From Astrocystis sublimbata (Eukaryota > Ascomycota > Sordariomycetes > Xylariales > Xylariaceae): a stretch of DNA of 64,000 nucleotides. The stretch spans positions 744,001 through 808,000 of the forward strand of contig JAJNNY010000002.1 of NCBI GenBank assembly GCA_022453515.1, in the 5' to 3' direction. The notes under the pieces are model-generated. The model was not told the origin of the DNA, did no database searches, and saw nothing but the letters and a program-made list of their open reading frames with translations. Positions 34,263 to 46,169 of this stretch are shown in pieces (within the stretch, counting starts at the first letter, position 1; each line of letters opens with the position of its first letter). The position numbers were made by a program, and so were the translations under genes.

Positions 34263-37200
34263 AGTCACATTTGCATGATTTGATCGGTGGTTAGTTATGT
34301 TTACATGCCGTGTAGGCAGGGCAACTAGCAGCTATCAACAGTCATGTACGATATCTCGTCTTATATAGCTCGCAGCTTATCGCTGAAGGTGGTGGTTGGG
34401 CGGCCTAGGTAGCTGGACAGATTTTATATTGTTTCCCGCCTTCGGCATGTTGCCGATGAAACAGAACGGACACAAAAACCGGTACCGGGCACCCTGGCCA
34501 GCCCCCCGTCTGATGACAACCACCGTCGGCATATCCCACGGCGTTGGTACCGTGGCTTGCTTGAGTCGAGCCTGAAGTCAAGCCAGCCCGGCCCCTGGAG
34601 CTGTCAATGTTGCGTACGGTATATTGCGTTCGCATCAAGCGGCGTCGCCAAGCGGTGTCTGGGTGCGCTACATCATAAGCCACGCACCCTATCCTACCAT
34701 CGCATGCGTCGCTCGTCTCCATCCCTCTGCAGTAAGCAACCAGAAAGCCCACAGTTTGGGGTTGCATCGCGGTGGCCCATGCATGAAGTGCGTTTTGACA
34801 AAAGGGTGTTCCCAGTGCCCACACAACCTTCCATACATAGGTGCTTAGGTTACATTAATAATGGCCCGCTGTTATTACCTATGTGATCATGGACAACTGG
34901 TTCTGACTGGATAGGTGCCGAGGGTGCGTTGGTCTGGTGCTGGTCTGGTCGGCACTTGCTGCATATGCCTACCCTGAAATCTTCAAGCTCGCGCAACGTT
35001 CCAGACTCCTGGAAGCATAGCTGTTAGGACGTGATAGGTAAAGAAACGTTCGAGAAGGAAAACCCGAAAATCTACCTATCCAGATGGAGATGGGCCCACT
35101 CCACTCCCCCAGTTTCTGTTCCCGTCCATCCATCCATCCCCGTTGAATTATCTAAGTGATTCCCCTCCGCCGCCCCTCCCCAATCGAATGCCCGAGGCAA
35201 GCAAGTACCGACTAGCAGTAGTCGTCAACTCCCGGTCTTGCTCGACTCTGTGCTCTGTCCACCACGCCCAAGGTGCCCGAGGGATGGAATTGTAGACCAG
35301 CTGCTTGCTTGCTCGGTTCGCTGCCATTACCTAGAGTAGGTAGGTCGGTGATTCCACTATCGGAGGCTAGACTAATCAAGAAGCTTCTTGGGTGAGGAAA
35401 TGAGGCTCATTTCGGTCCAGGGGTGCAATCGCTATAACATTATCCACCTGATGGAGACTCGCGAAAAGGGCCGCCGCCATGGTTTGCCGGAGAGCTAGGT
35501 AACCTTGCAACTTTTAGTAGCAGAATAATTGTCCGACCATAAACAGGTATGGATCGGTATTGGGTTTTAGGTAGATGACTTTCCTGGCCCGTGCTATTGG
35601 TCTGTTAATTGTTTGATTCTGGAGTTGAAAGCAGATGGCGCACCTCGGGCAATGTCTTCATGGGGGTATGTGCATCATGAGAATTCTCGATCGCAGGGTA
35701 ACACATAGGTGAGCAATGTGTCGTTGATCAAGCTCATGTGCCCAGGGTATTATTACCATATCCCTTGCTAAACTTTTGATCATTGCCACTGCCTAATGAT
35801 GGACCGGGTAGGTATGTAAGCAACAGCCGATACTCCTAAGGCAAGATGTATTGTATGTGCTGTCAGTGGCCCGCCACCCACTGCCGACTTATACTGGACC
35901 CAATCATGAAGAATATCACCATGGCAGCTGGTCAACTAATATCCGTTGAGCATCGAAGTGATTTGAGAATTGCATCCATCCATCCCTATGTGGTACAACG
36001 AGATTGGACCGTACCTTTGCAATGTGCGTGATGACCCCTACCTACCAGGCGGAATCAATGCAGGTTGCATTTCCAGCCCTGTAAAGGAAATAAAGAACAG
36101 CAATAGCAACACCTGTTCTCGTCTACAAAGAAGACAAGGCCGGGGCGTTGAGTGTCGTCGACCTCTGATAGAGAATGGAATACTTCTTACCTTGTATTCT
36201 TGATTGGGCAGTTGTAAGTTTCTCGAACACCTCGGCCGTGGTAATCCCATCACAAGCAAATGTTTTGAGTTGGGTCTTCTCCCCATGGCGAATTCTGAAC
36301 TCTCCCTAAGTCCATGTGGCTGGCTCCCTGATATTCTACACATCCCATAGCAATCGAAACCAGGTGGAGTTTCATTAGATATCTATCAAGTGTCTGGCTA
36401 CACAACAATGATATAATAGAGACTGTCGGCATGACCTGCGTGCACCCTGTTGATATGTAGATCTAGGTACAGTACAGTTGAGGTAGGTACTTATAGGTAG
36501 TACCAGTAGGTACATTCAACATTGGCGTTGCTTGTAAGTGTGTCTAAGCCCGTTGGAGGCAAGACAGCCAGCTCTACCGTAGCACCTGCAACTATCTAAT
36601 TTTACGTTAGGTTGGTCGCCATAATTGTTCTCGAAGGATTCCCACAGACGTTGTTGGAGTTTAGCCCATGCATTCCCAACCAGAATACCCGATTGAAGAA
36701 TCTTGAAGGCACTCTCCATATTAGTACCGGATGGCTATCCTAAAATACAACCTCACGTAAGTGCCTATGTATGGATATAGTTCTGCATATGTAGGTAGGC
36801 ACTGCCATGTTGCAGTTGCAGTAGGATAGGTAGCTGGAGGTTAGCACTAGGTAGGCGAGGGTAGGTACTGTAGCATATATGTAAGTATGGCATCTGTGAC
36901 CCCAAAATAGCATTGAAAAGGCAAAGCTGGTTGCTAGATCGGGGTAAGCGTTGCTGATCGGGCTCTGCGCTCTCGATCAGAGCGCTGGCACGCTGGGAAA
37001 GAGCTGGCTGGCAAGCTCTGTCAACCTTGTTGGCTAACGGGCGGGCGTGGTACTTGCTTCCTGCTTGGGGCGCAAAACGCTCTCCGCCCCCTTTAAGCAT
37101 CCCCCAGTGCCCACCGCTGTTGGTGGACACTGCCAACCTTGAAATTGGAAGTAGTTAGCGGCAACTGTACGCCAGTACGTCAAGGTAGGTACATATGACA

Positions 37201-37837
37201 TCTACCGAGAGAAACTGCAATCACGTCTCTAAGAGAACTCCAGTCTCGGTACATACATACGATACGAGTATTACGAGTGCTGAATTTTTCAGGCGACTCC
37301 CCTCTTCGATCTCGACACTATTGTCTATGATTCATGGCAGGCAACCTTTGATGAGGCTGCTTGCAATAGGGAGATCTGATATTCACAAGCTTCCAGATAT
37401 TGCTGGATGGAGGAGTACAACTTCATGTATCCGATGCTTTGACACAAGGTACCTAGGTGCGCTCGGTACAGTACCCAGCTCGCCCAGATACTTAGCGGTA
37501 CCAGCAGTCGAGTTGCGCATGTGCGACGACTTCACTAGCGCGGTATCGACCACGCTACGCCAGGCGCGCCATCCTTCTTTCGGCATCCTATTTTCCCTGC
37601 TCCCTTTCTTCTGGTCGGGCCTCTTCCTGCTCTTCGAACTGTTCTATTCCCTCGCCTTGACCCCATTAATCTGCAGTACTGTACATGCTCCCTCACCCCC
37701 CCCTTCGCCCCCCTTTCTTTTTTGACAGGTCGAGTGCTTTGTGCTGTGACGCTAAGGCTCGTGCATAGCAATTCTCTTGTCTGATCTAGCAGGCCGCCGT
37801 CTGTTCATCGTGGCCGACTACGTCTCAGAGCGCACGC

Positions 37838-37862
37838 GAGAGAGAGAGAGAGAGAGAGAGAG
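37838..37862. repeat. (GA)n microsatellite
   Basis: About twelve uninterrupted GA units, 800 bp upstream of the Ras start codon. GA/CT tracts are common in fungal promoters, but a role is not shown. Confidence 0.9.
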
Positions 37863-37995
37863 GGCCCAGAGCGCCGACGCCACGAACGAGCAAAGACGCA
37901 GCTGTCCCTGCCCGCGAGTTGTCAGAGTTGTATTCACGCAAGAATAAGAACACAAGTAGGAGCAGATACGGATAGATACCCACCTGCGAGCAGCG

Positions 37996-38105
37996 CACAT
38001 CCCATCCCAATCCCTCCCATCCACATTCACATCCACATCCGCATACTCCATCCACATTCACGACCCATCTCGCCATCCACAGGCCCCATCCACATCCCAT
38101 CCCAG
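37996..38105. repeat. Degenerate CATCCACAT simple repeat
   Basis: Blocks of CATCCACATTCA and close variants recur through this stretch, making the reverse strand GGATGTGGATG-rich. It lies in the probable 5' leader/promoter of the Ras gene. Confidence 0.65.
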
Positions 38106-38667
38106 TACACTTACGCATGCTACCTGACCTGGCACGCTAGTATCCTTGGTGTTCTGCCAGGACCTGCTCGCCTGTGCTGGACCTACCGACCTACCAACTA
38201 CCTACCTGCTTAGTCCGACCTCCCAGTCGCTGACCCAGTCGCCTACCTACCCAGTCGAGCCAGTCGTCTACCTACTGTACCCGGTCGGTCCACGCTACGC
38301 TAGTTGATCCCTGGACCGGCGCCAGCAAGCCGCCCAAGCCTGGCACAAGTGCAAGCAACGAGCAGCGCAGCAACAAAACCACTATTCTGCTCTCCCTGTC
38401 GTGTCGAGCCTCGTTTCTACGCAACGCAACGCAACACAACGTCACGTCACGCCGCCTGTCTCGCTGCGAATTACGTCGTTGGTGCGCTTCACTCTCCCCT
38501 CGACCATCGCACCTCTCTCTGCCACCTGGACCTGTGCTTGTCTTCTGTTGTGCTGCGCCGTACTGTACCGTGCCGTCGCATCGAGGAGCCCGACATTGTT
38601 CTCTATCTCCTGAATATCCTCATTCGTGGTTGAAAAGAGTCTCGCGGGAGAAACTCTGCGCTTCATA

Positions 38668-39563
38668 ATGTCGAACAAGGTATGCCGAGCATCACGTCGT
38701 CTCTTCTCCCCCTCTACCTCATGCGTGGTAGACGAATCAATTGGCAGCAGTTGCGTGTCTGTACAAGCGTGTCGCTGAACATGTACTGAATCTAGTTTCT
38801 GCGAGAGTATAAGGTGGTGGTCGTTGGTGGAGGTGGCGTCGGTAAATCCTGCTTGACGATTCAGATGACGCAGGACCATTTTATCGATGAGTATGATCCG
38901 ACTATCGAGGGTATGTGACAACCTTCCCATCGCGCCCCCCTGCCCGCCGGCTCATTGCCTGTCTAACGTCCGCGCTACTACAGACTCGTACCGAAAGCAA
39001 TGTATCATCGACGATGAGCTCGCCCTCCTCGACGTTCTTGACACCGCTGGCCAGGAGGAATACGCTGCGATGAGAGAACAGTACATGGTCAACGGAGAGG
39101 GGTTTATGCTTGTCTTCTCGATAACCTCCCAGGAGTCCCTCGATGAAATTCACGCTCTGCACAGACAAATCTTGAGAGTGAAGGGCAAGCAGGAGGGCGA
39201 CCACTTCCCTGTTGTCTTGGTTGGTAACAAGTGTGATCTTGAACACGAACGTGTCGTCACAAGAGAGAGTAAATAATATCCCCCCGTTGTTGTGGCACGC
39301 TAGATCAACTGACACAGCTCCCAGAGGCCGAAAGGAGCGCGGAAGAATTCCATTGCCCATACATCGAGACCTCTGCCAAATCCCGCATCAATGTAGAGGC
39401 TGCCTTCTTCGACGTCGTGCGTGAGATCCGGAGCTATGACCGCAATCTAGGTGGCATCTCCGCATCTAATGGCCGGGGTGGTGGTGCCAACGGACCAGAC
39501 AAGATGGAAATGGATGGCGGCGAATCAGAGGCGGGCTGCTGCTCGAAATGTGTCATTCTATAG
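38668..39563 (+). CDS. Ras-family small GTPase
   Basis: Four exons, 38668-38679, 38796-38910, 38984-39268 and 39325-39563, give 216 residues. The P-loop GGGGVGKS is at 15-22, the Ras effector loop YDPTIEDSY at 37-45, LDTAGQEEY at 61-69, VGNKCD and ETSAKS downstream. The effector loop marks a true Ras rather than Rap/Rho/Rab. The tail GCCSKCVIL ends in a CAAX box whose final Leu favours geranylgeranylation, with two upstream Cys that may be palmitoylated, so it should sit at the plasma membrane. Ras controls morphogenesis and cAMP/MAPK signalling in fungi. The last intron needs the second of two nearby acceptors (CTCCCAG at 39324) to keep the frame. A long pyrimidine-rich leader precedes the gene. 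Confidence 0.94.
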
Positions 39564-40909
39564 TGACCCCAGCTTTGTGCAACATTCAAAGCTACTCAAA
39601 CCATAACGAGACAGGTGTTGGTATCGGCGTCAGGCATATGTCACTTATATCCTGATCCACTACGATGGGTGGCTTTGGCGGCTTAGACGACGTTATATAG
39701 GTCTATGTCGGCACGCTCCTGCATGATATAAAAGGAGTCGGACGGGTGTTTTTTCTGCCGGGGTTTAATGGAATGAGCAATCACCAGCAACCGGCGGAAA
39801 GAAAGCTGAGCAAGCGATGGCTGTAGCGATTTCATTGATCGCCCAAGGCCTGTACAGTTGTTGCCACCGAGATCGAGATTTCAGCCTACGACGGGCAACA
39901 GAATGTTTGTTGGGAATAATTCCAGCTGGCAGAGATCAAAACAAGATGATGGATATCTCCCATCCGGTCTTTTCATACCTTTTGTAATGTTCTTTACTTA
40001 TTCAACGTTGCAGTCTTCTTGCGTTTCAGTCATAGATTCAATTCAACGGCCAGTGGGTGGTATTCATGTCAAAAGTTCGTCTTTGCGATCCCTTTACCGG
40101 ATCTTGGTAAATTAGGTTCATACGCCTACTCAGTGTGGAGGAGAACTGATGTAATTCTTCCATATAATCAGCTATGCTTGCTGATCTTCACATAACCAAG
40201 TAAGGGCAGACTCGATGGCAGATTTAAGAGCCGAAGTTTGGGAGGTTACAACTTACTCTGGACCGTGGAGGGCAGAGCTCGTGCTTGCTTGAGCAATGAA
40301 TTCTTTTCCTAAGGTATTTACTACCTATTTCAAACGCTGTCAATGTTTCACGCTTCATCGCTCTCGCTCCGCAGCAGAGCTAAATCATGACTATGCAGTG
40401 AATGACAGTCGGTCATAAGTGTAGAGACGTGCCGGTTCCACAGTTGTTTTTTTATGGTGAATTCAATTTTCACATTCAGTGGCCTCTGGTGAAAGTAACT
40501 GTCTCTCGCGTTGGCCAATGCGAGCTGGCCACTGAGTGTCAGTATGATTGGTGGTAACCGACAGGAATCTTATCAGCACATCCCGAGATCCTGCATGTGA
40601 CGCTGCCATGATATCTGCGCGTATAGTATCTACTTACCACAACCTGATGTATTATTTATCATCTAGAACAAAACGCCACCAAAGAATTAATTGCACTGGA
40701 CGTCGGACTTTGGTTGTCTATCTTTTTGGTGGGTTCGAACAGGCAATTGCACTACATTACAGTGTTGTATTTCTATGTTGCAACACCTTCCGACTGTATC
40801 CAGCCTCTTACTCATCTGTAGTTTCTTTATCAAGCATTTTCTAGACGTTTGACACTCAACTCGATTGAGGCAGAATCCCTGGCCTTTCATGGCCCTTCAT
40901 TTCTAGCCA
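39564..40909. other. Intergenic, convergent 3' region
   Basis: Between the 3' ends of Ras and the Zn2Cys6 regulator. Short frames only; AT-rich, nothing recognised. Confidence 0.55.
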
Positions 40910-42376
40910 CTACATCACATCTTCCATGCCTTGAATGTTGATAGTCACCATGTTGAATTCGTCGATTTCCGCTTGTATCTGCGTAAACACCTCCTCTACT
41001 CTCACAACTGCATCGGTCATAGTCAGTCATTGGCATTCGCTATTTACGCCTTTCGCGAGTATCAGATGTTGGGGGTGGGTAGATGGAAATTTGAGATCAC
41101 TGACGTGATAGCAGCAAGGGGTCTTTACCCCCATTAAGCTCCTTCGTCCAAGAATATGCCGATGGAGCGTGCCACAGCGATTTACGCAACGTACTGGGCA
41201 GATGACCTGAGCAGTGTGCCCAGCCACATCGGAGGAACTGATACACGTCTTGCACGAAGTTCGTGGTCTGCCAGGCACGACGGACACTCTCTGCTACAAC
41301 CCAAGCCTGCCACACCGCGTTGGGCGATGAGAATGCCCTCACGGTGGGGTTGGAGATGTCGGTACGCATAGTTGCTTCAAACGGAGATGGCGCAAGAAAA
41401 CGCTCGGGATGCCCCAGACTGTCCCGTGCGGTTTCGAGCATCTGCGTGTTCCAGGAGCTTAAGGTTGGTATCAAGGCCTCGGCTTGTGCGCGCACTAATA
41501 ATTGCAGAGTCATTCGCGGATATTTTCTCTAGCGTTTGCTTCACGAAGGGATCGGAAAGATGGGGGTCACTTACTGCGGATGTCTCCGTCATATAGGCGG
41601 ATGAGCTGATAACAGAGCAGGGACTGCACGCGGCTGAGGCGGTTAAATATACTCATTCCACCGTCACCAGCGAGGTTCAGAGACGCCTCGATTTCTTGGT
41701 CCTGCAGTAGCTGAGAGACGCGATCCTCCAAGATACGATGAACGGTAGCCTCGGTGTCATCAGTCCTGTTCATGTACATGGTCATGGCAGTGTACGCATC
41801 CTGAGTATGCCGTGGCATGTGGAACGAGTATAGCTCTCGATGATGCAGTGGACTGCTGCCCTCTGTCACCCATTGTCGCATCCATGACTGCACTTCCTTG
41901 ATGTACTGCTTCAGAGCCCTTTCAATATCGCGTGATAGTGCAGTAGGCTGCTCCGCTGGCTCCGTCGTCCAAGACTCGGGCGCTAGGAACCAAAAATCAG
42001 CCAGGCCGACTGAAAGATCAGAGGATAATGAAGCTGGTGCTGATGCCCCTGACGATGGTTCCACCGTAGGCAGCGCAAGGCCTTCGAAATCGGCCTCCAT
42101 GATCTGCGAACAAGCGAAGACCGAATCTTCTGGCTCATCCAGGTTTGCCATAACATCTATTGGCGCGGTGACGGGGTCATTGCCGAGCGCAGTGCTGGAA
42201 GGATGAAACATTTCCGAGCGCCGAGGCGGTGGATATGTGCAAGGCAGTCGTTTCCCCAAACATCGTCGACACAACGGCAACTCTTTCGAACAATGGCGTT
42301 TTGCCTTCGTACAAGCGAGGCATGCCTTTCGCCAAGCTCTTGGGTGTGTTGGAAGTGTTGTATCGGATGATATCAT
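40910..42376 (-). CDS. Zn2Cys6 fungal transcription factor
   Basis: Three exons, 42376-41575, 41494-41105 and 41007-40910, give 429 residues. The zinc cluster CX2CX6CX6CX2CX6C is complete (Cys19, 22, 29, 36, 39, 46). The C-terminal part has RVQSLLCYQLIRLYDGDIR, AVWQAWVVAESVRRAW and a final DEFNMV segment, the layout of small fungal regulators that often sit beside metabolic genes. Introns use GTAAGT/TTATTAG and GTCAGT/GATGCAG; the last exon is inferred from frame, a CTGAC branch site and the conserved Asp-Glu-Phe. It shares a 716-bp divergent promoter with the dehydrogenase at 43093, so it may regulate that gene and the neighbouring P450; inference from position. Confidence 0.84.
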
Positions 42377-43092
42377 ATCGATGTACAGGGCCGGTTGTCC
42401 CTTAGTTCCAAGAGTCTAGGTACCTCCCAGTAGGTAGCCATGGGGAATTGGGATTCAGGCGTAGCTTGATTAATAATACATGGCGAGATGGTAGACGGCG
42501 GGACAAGGGGCGGACAAAAGTGGAGTTCCCACCGCCGCTGCGCGGAGAATTGTGGAGACGAATATGCTGCTGCCACGCGCAGGGGACCGGCCAAACGGCG
42601 GCGGCGGCGGCTCTTCCCAATCGCAGCACAAGCAGCGCACGGGGCATGTCTTCCTGTCCTGGAGTTCTGGACGAACTAGCTCGGTGATGGATTAGCAAAT
42701 CTAAGCCGGACTGGGTTTTCCCCCAGCCAGCTCCCCACTCCATGCCCACTGTTCTCCGTCAAAGTTAAACAGATGCCGTCGGCCATGCGAAGACGGTACT
42801 AATTCGGCTGCGGGATTCGAGACGGGAGCGACGGGGTCGTGAAGCGTCCACTGTCCAGTAGAGCTGTCGGAGAAACCCGCCGATGGCCGCAGGCATGAAT
42901 ATTGACCATGGACAGGCATCTACCTCGGAAGACTGACTGCAATGACTCGGCGTGAACTTATAGATATAAATACCTGCGTACCCAGGTGTATGTAGGCACG
43001 TCCATGTTGTCTTGCCCTTATCCTCACGAACTACTCTGTAGAACCAACACATCTGTCCGTCGCACACTCAACCTTTCAGAACCACTGCAAAC
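42377..43092. other. Bidirectional promoter, Zn2Cys6 factor / dehydrogenase
   Basis: No gene. A GC-rich stretch at about 42585-42612 contains CCGG followed by repeated CGG triplets, the half-site class bound by Zn2Cys6 proteins; a TATA-like element serves the dehydrogenase side. Confidence 0.5.
42965..42972 (+). promoter_or_regulatory. TATA-like element of the dehydrogenase gene
   Basis: TATAAATA lies 120 bp upstream of the ATG at 43093 and about where a core promoter is expected, given a leader of some 80-90 bases. Confidence 0.45.
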
Positions 43093-44232
43093 ATGTCGAC
43101 CCAACACAAGATGTTTGGCAAATACGCGAGACTTACGGACCCGGTCCACAGTAGCTCGTACGCCGCCATCGATCCCACACGTCCCGAGTTATCACAAGCC
43201 GGCAAGACAATCTTGATCACAGGCGGAAGCAGTGGCATCGGGTACGCCATCGCACAGGGATTCATCAAAGCCTCGCCCGCACGCGTCATCATCCTCGGGC
43301 GTCGCCCCGACGTCGTGGCCTCGGCAGCTGAGAGCCTCACCGTCGAGGCGGGTGCCGCGTTCAAAGGGGTAGTCACCGGAGAGGTGTGCGACATCAGCGA
43401 TGCCGTGGCCGTTGACGCGCTGTGGGAGAAACTCCACGCCAACGGCATAGTCGTCGATGTCCTTGTGTTGAACGCGGCCGTGATCCCGCCCACGAAATCA
43501 ATCCTGGAGATCGGTACGGAGGACGTCTGGAAATACTACGACGGCAACGTGCGTGCGCAGTTGCAGTTGACGGAGAGGTTCCACAAGCAGCAGGGCAAAG
43601 GGGGTTCTGACACCAAGGTAAACAAATCCTCCCCCTCCCCTTTTGCTACCCTCGTCACAAGACTCGCCACGATATAGTATCAACTTGTGCTCCTGTTGGT
43701 CTGAACTAACTAACTCGTTTGTTGAATGGCAGTACCTAGTACATATTTCCACTCCTTCCGTCCATGATTTCAGCCTCGGAAAAGTCTTCCCGACATATGG
43801 AATGACGAAGCATGCGGGCCAGTTGACACTGCAGCTGATCGCACAGGACGTGCCGCCGGAGAAAATGCAAATCATGTCCTATCACCCGGGCGCCCTCTTC
43901 ACCGAAGGTACCAAAGCCCATGGTTATACTAAGGACTCCTTTCCATTTGACGACCGTAGGTCTTTTCCGCGAGATGATTCCCCTTTCACGTTGTCTGTCC
44001 CCTTGCACCTCAGGGATCGCTATGTCAGCGAGAACCAGACGCTAACACATGTGTCTTCATAGTCAGCCTGCCTGGCAGCTTCGCTGTTTGGGCTGCCTCG
44101 CCGGAGGCGACGTTCTTGCACGGCCGGTTCGTTTGGGCCGCGTGGGATGTGGATCAGCTGAAGTCCGGCGAGCTTAGGAAGCGGATTGACGAGGAAAAAG
44201 CCTTCTTGCAGATAGGTATCAATGGTCTCTGA
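43093..44232 (+). CDS. Short-chain dehydrogenase/reductase (SDR)
   Basis: Three exons, 43093-43617, 43733-43955 and 44063-44232, give 305 residues. The Rossmann motif TGGSSGIG is at residues 43-50, LVLNAAV corresponds to the NNAG structural motif, and the catalytic YGMTK places Tyr197 and Lys201 with a Ser about 13 residues before. The motif GRRPD after strand 2 suggests NADP(H). A C-terminal SLPGSFAVWAASPEATFLHGRFVWAAWD segment type is common in fungal SDRs near secondary-metabolism genes. The substrate is unknown. It is divergent from a Zn2Cys6 regulator and convergent (162 bp apart) with a P450. Confidence 0.88.
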
Positions 44233-44394
44233 AGATGACGCGTTCGAAGCCAGTAGTTGGCGGAGACGCAGGGGGAGGACATGGATATTCTGCACTATCA
44301 CGGGTTGTAAGACGCCTACATATAGGTATGCATGAGGGGTGAATAGTTTGCATTATATAAAATTCGATGTGCATGGTTTTTCCATGATCCCACA

Positions 44395-46169
44395 TCACCA
44401 ACCATCTAGAACCGTCGCATGTACATACATGCCTTTCGCAGGCCGGGCAGTGACGCCGCCCTTGACGACGACGTTCTTCTCGTCCATCTCTTCCTTGTTC
44501 TTCAACTCGAACGCAAAGCGACCGACCCAACCAGCTAAGATGCAAGCAAACTCTGCCTTCGCAAACGCCTGACCGATACAACTCCTAGGCCCGTGAAGGA
44601 ATGTCATAAAGGCGAAGTTACTTTCAGCACCACCGCTCCGGGCCCTTTTGTCATCCGGCCCTGTCGGCATCCATCTCTCCGGGTTGAACTTGTGCGCATC
44701 AGCACCCCACTGCGACTCGTCGAAATTCGTTGCCCAGGGAGCCAGCATCACGCGGACGCCTTTGGGAATCTTGTGGCCTAGGATTTCTGTGTCCAGGGCA
44801 GCTTCGCGTAGTGTGATAGGTACGGGGGCGTAGTAGCGCAGGACCTCGTTGCAAACGGCATTCAAGTAGGGCATGTGGTCGATATCGAGACTGGTGATCT
44901 CCACGTCCGAGTCGACGGAGGGTAGGTGCTCTCGGACTTCCCGTCTCAGACGATCCTGTATCTCTGGATACCTCGAAAGCATGTAGATGGCCCAAGTCAT
45001 GGACGACGCCGTCGTCTCATGGCCCGCAGCTAGGAAAGTCATGAGTTGATCGGCAAGATTCTCGTCCGAGAAGCCGCCAGACTCCAGAGCTACGGATAAG
45101 ATGTCGTGGTCGGCTTGTTTTGTTTCCTCGAGCTTCTGCTTCTTCTCCTGGATGAGGTCCCGGCATACCGAGCGAATATATCGTGAAGCCCCATTGATGT
45201 TATCGTTGTGTTTTACAGGTAGCCTGATCAGCGCCCACTCCGGTATGAATTGGCCAAGAAGTGCCAGGATCTGGCCTTGTTTGGTGGGCTGGAAAAGGCT
45301 TCGATAAGTCTGGTTAAGCTCCGAATTGTGATCTCGGATAGCGCCGAAGTCACAGCCGAGCCCGGCAACTCCGATAATGTCCAGGGTGACTCGGGAAGCC
45401 CAACCACCGACCTCCATTACAGCTGTGTTGGGAGTCTGGCCGGGGCTGGAGGAAGCGGGTTGCTTGGCGGCGTCGGCGATAACGTCCTTGCTCATCGCCT
45501 GCACCACCTCGCGGGTCTTGTTCCAGAATACGGGATACAGGTCCTTCACATGGCGGAATGCAAACGCAGGCATAAGGTTCTTCCGCTGGGTCTTGTGCTC
45601 CTCACCCTCGGCGAGGAGCACGCCTACCCCTAAGATGCGACTTATACTCTTTCGAATCTGGTTAGGCTTCTCGAAGTGGTAGTTTTTTGTAACTAGAACT
45701 TCGGACAATGCCTTGGAGCCGGTAACGAGCACTCGCTCCGAGTTAAGCATGCCCATATATCTCATGACCCCGTCATTGGGAACAGTGGCGGCCCTGACGG
45801 TTCAGTCAGCCTCGCGGAAATTCAAGTGCAGAAAGGCATGAGACTGAGAGCAGAGCTGCTCGGAAGGTTGTCCTAGGACACTTACCATTCTCTCATAGGA
45901 ACACCGCTAGGTTCGGCCAAGATCTTTTTGAAATGGCCATTCCACCACGAGCCGCCGGCAGGCTCCGGCAGTGAGCGGAGCGGAGAAAAGAACTTGGGCC
46001 ATAGGATAACAACCCAGACGGCCCAGACCAATGTCTGAGCTATCCATGCGCAGAAGAAGGTCCCAACATAGGAAGGCTTCCACCAGTGCGACTGGTTCGA
46101 GACGAGGATGTAAGACGATGCAAAGGAAGACGCTAGGATCCCGCGCCAAGGATAAGGGAAAACGCCCAT
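44395..46169 (-). CDS. Cytochrome P450 monooxygenase
   Basis: Two exons, 46169-45886 and 45793-44395 (donor GTAAGT, branch CTGAC, acceptor GTCAG), give 560 residues. A membrane anchor lies at about 35-56, followed by a Pro-rich hinge. The I-helix AGHETT is at 351-356, the ExxR motif (EVLR) at 411-414, FNPERW downstream, and the haem loop FLHGPRSCIG supplies Cys500. The sequence is full length with no broken motif. It is an endoplasmic-reticulum class II P450 needing a separate reductase; the resemblance is to CYP4/CYP3-like clans, but I cannot name the family or the substrate. Its 3' end faces the SDR gene. Confidence 0.93.

Larger units (their letters stand above)
34263..38667. other. 4.4-kb gene-free span and ras promoter/leader
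   Basis: No gene supported on either strand. The 3' part (from about 37800) is the likely promoter and leader of the Ras gene, with a GA repeat and CATCCACAT-type simple repeats. ACCTAGGT occurs at 37451. An open frame at 37195-37725 is low-complexity and lacks motifs. Confidence 0.55.

Noticed and set aside
37195..37725. 176-codon frame upstream of ras
   Set aside because: Low-complexity Ser/Pro/Leu content from CT-rich DNA, with no domain; more likely promoter or leader.
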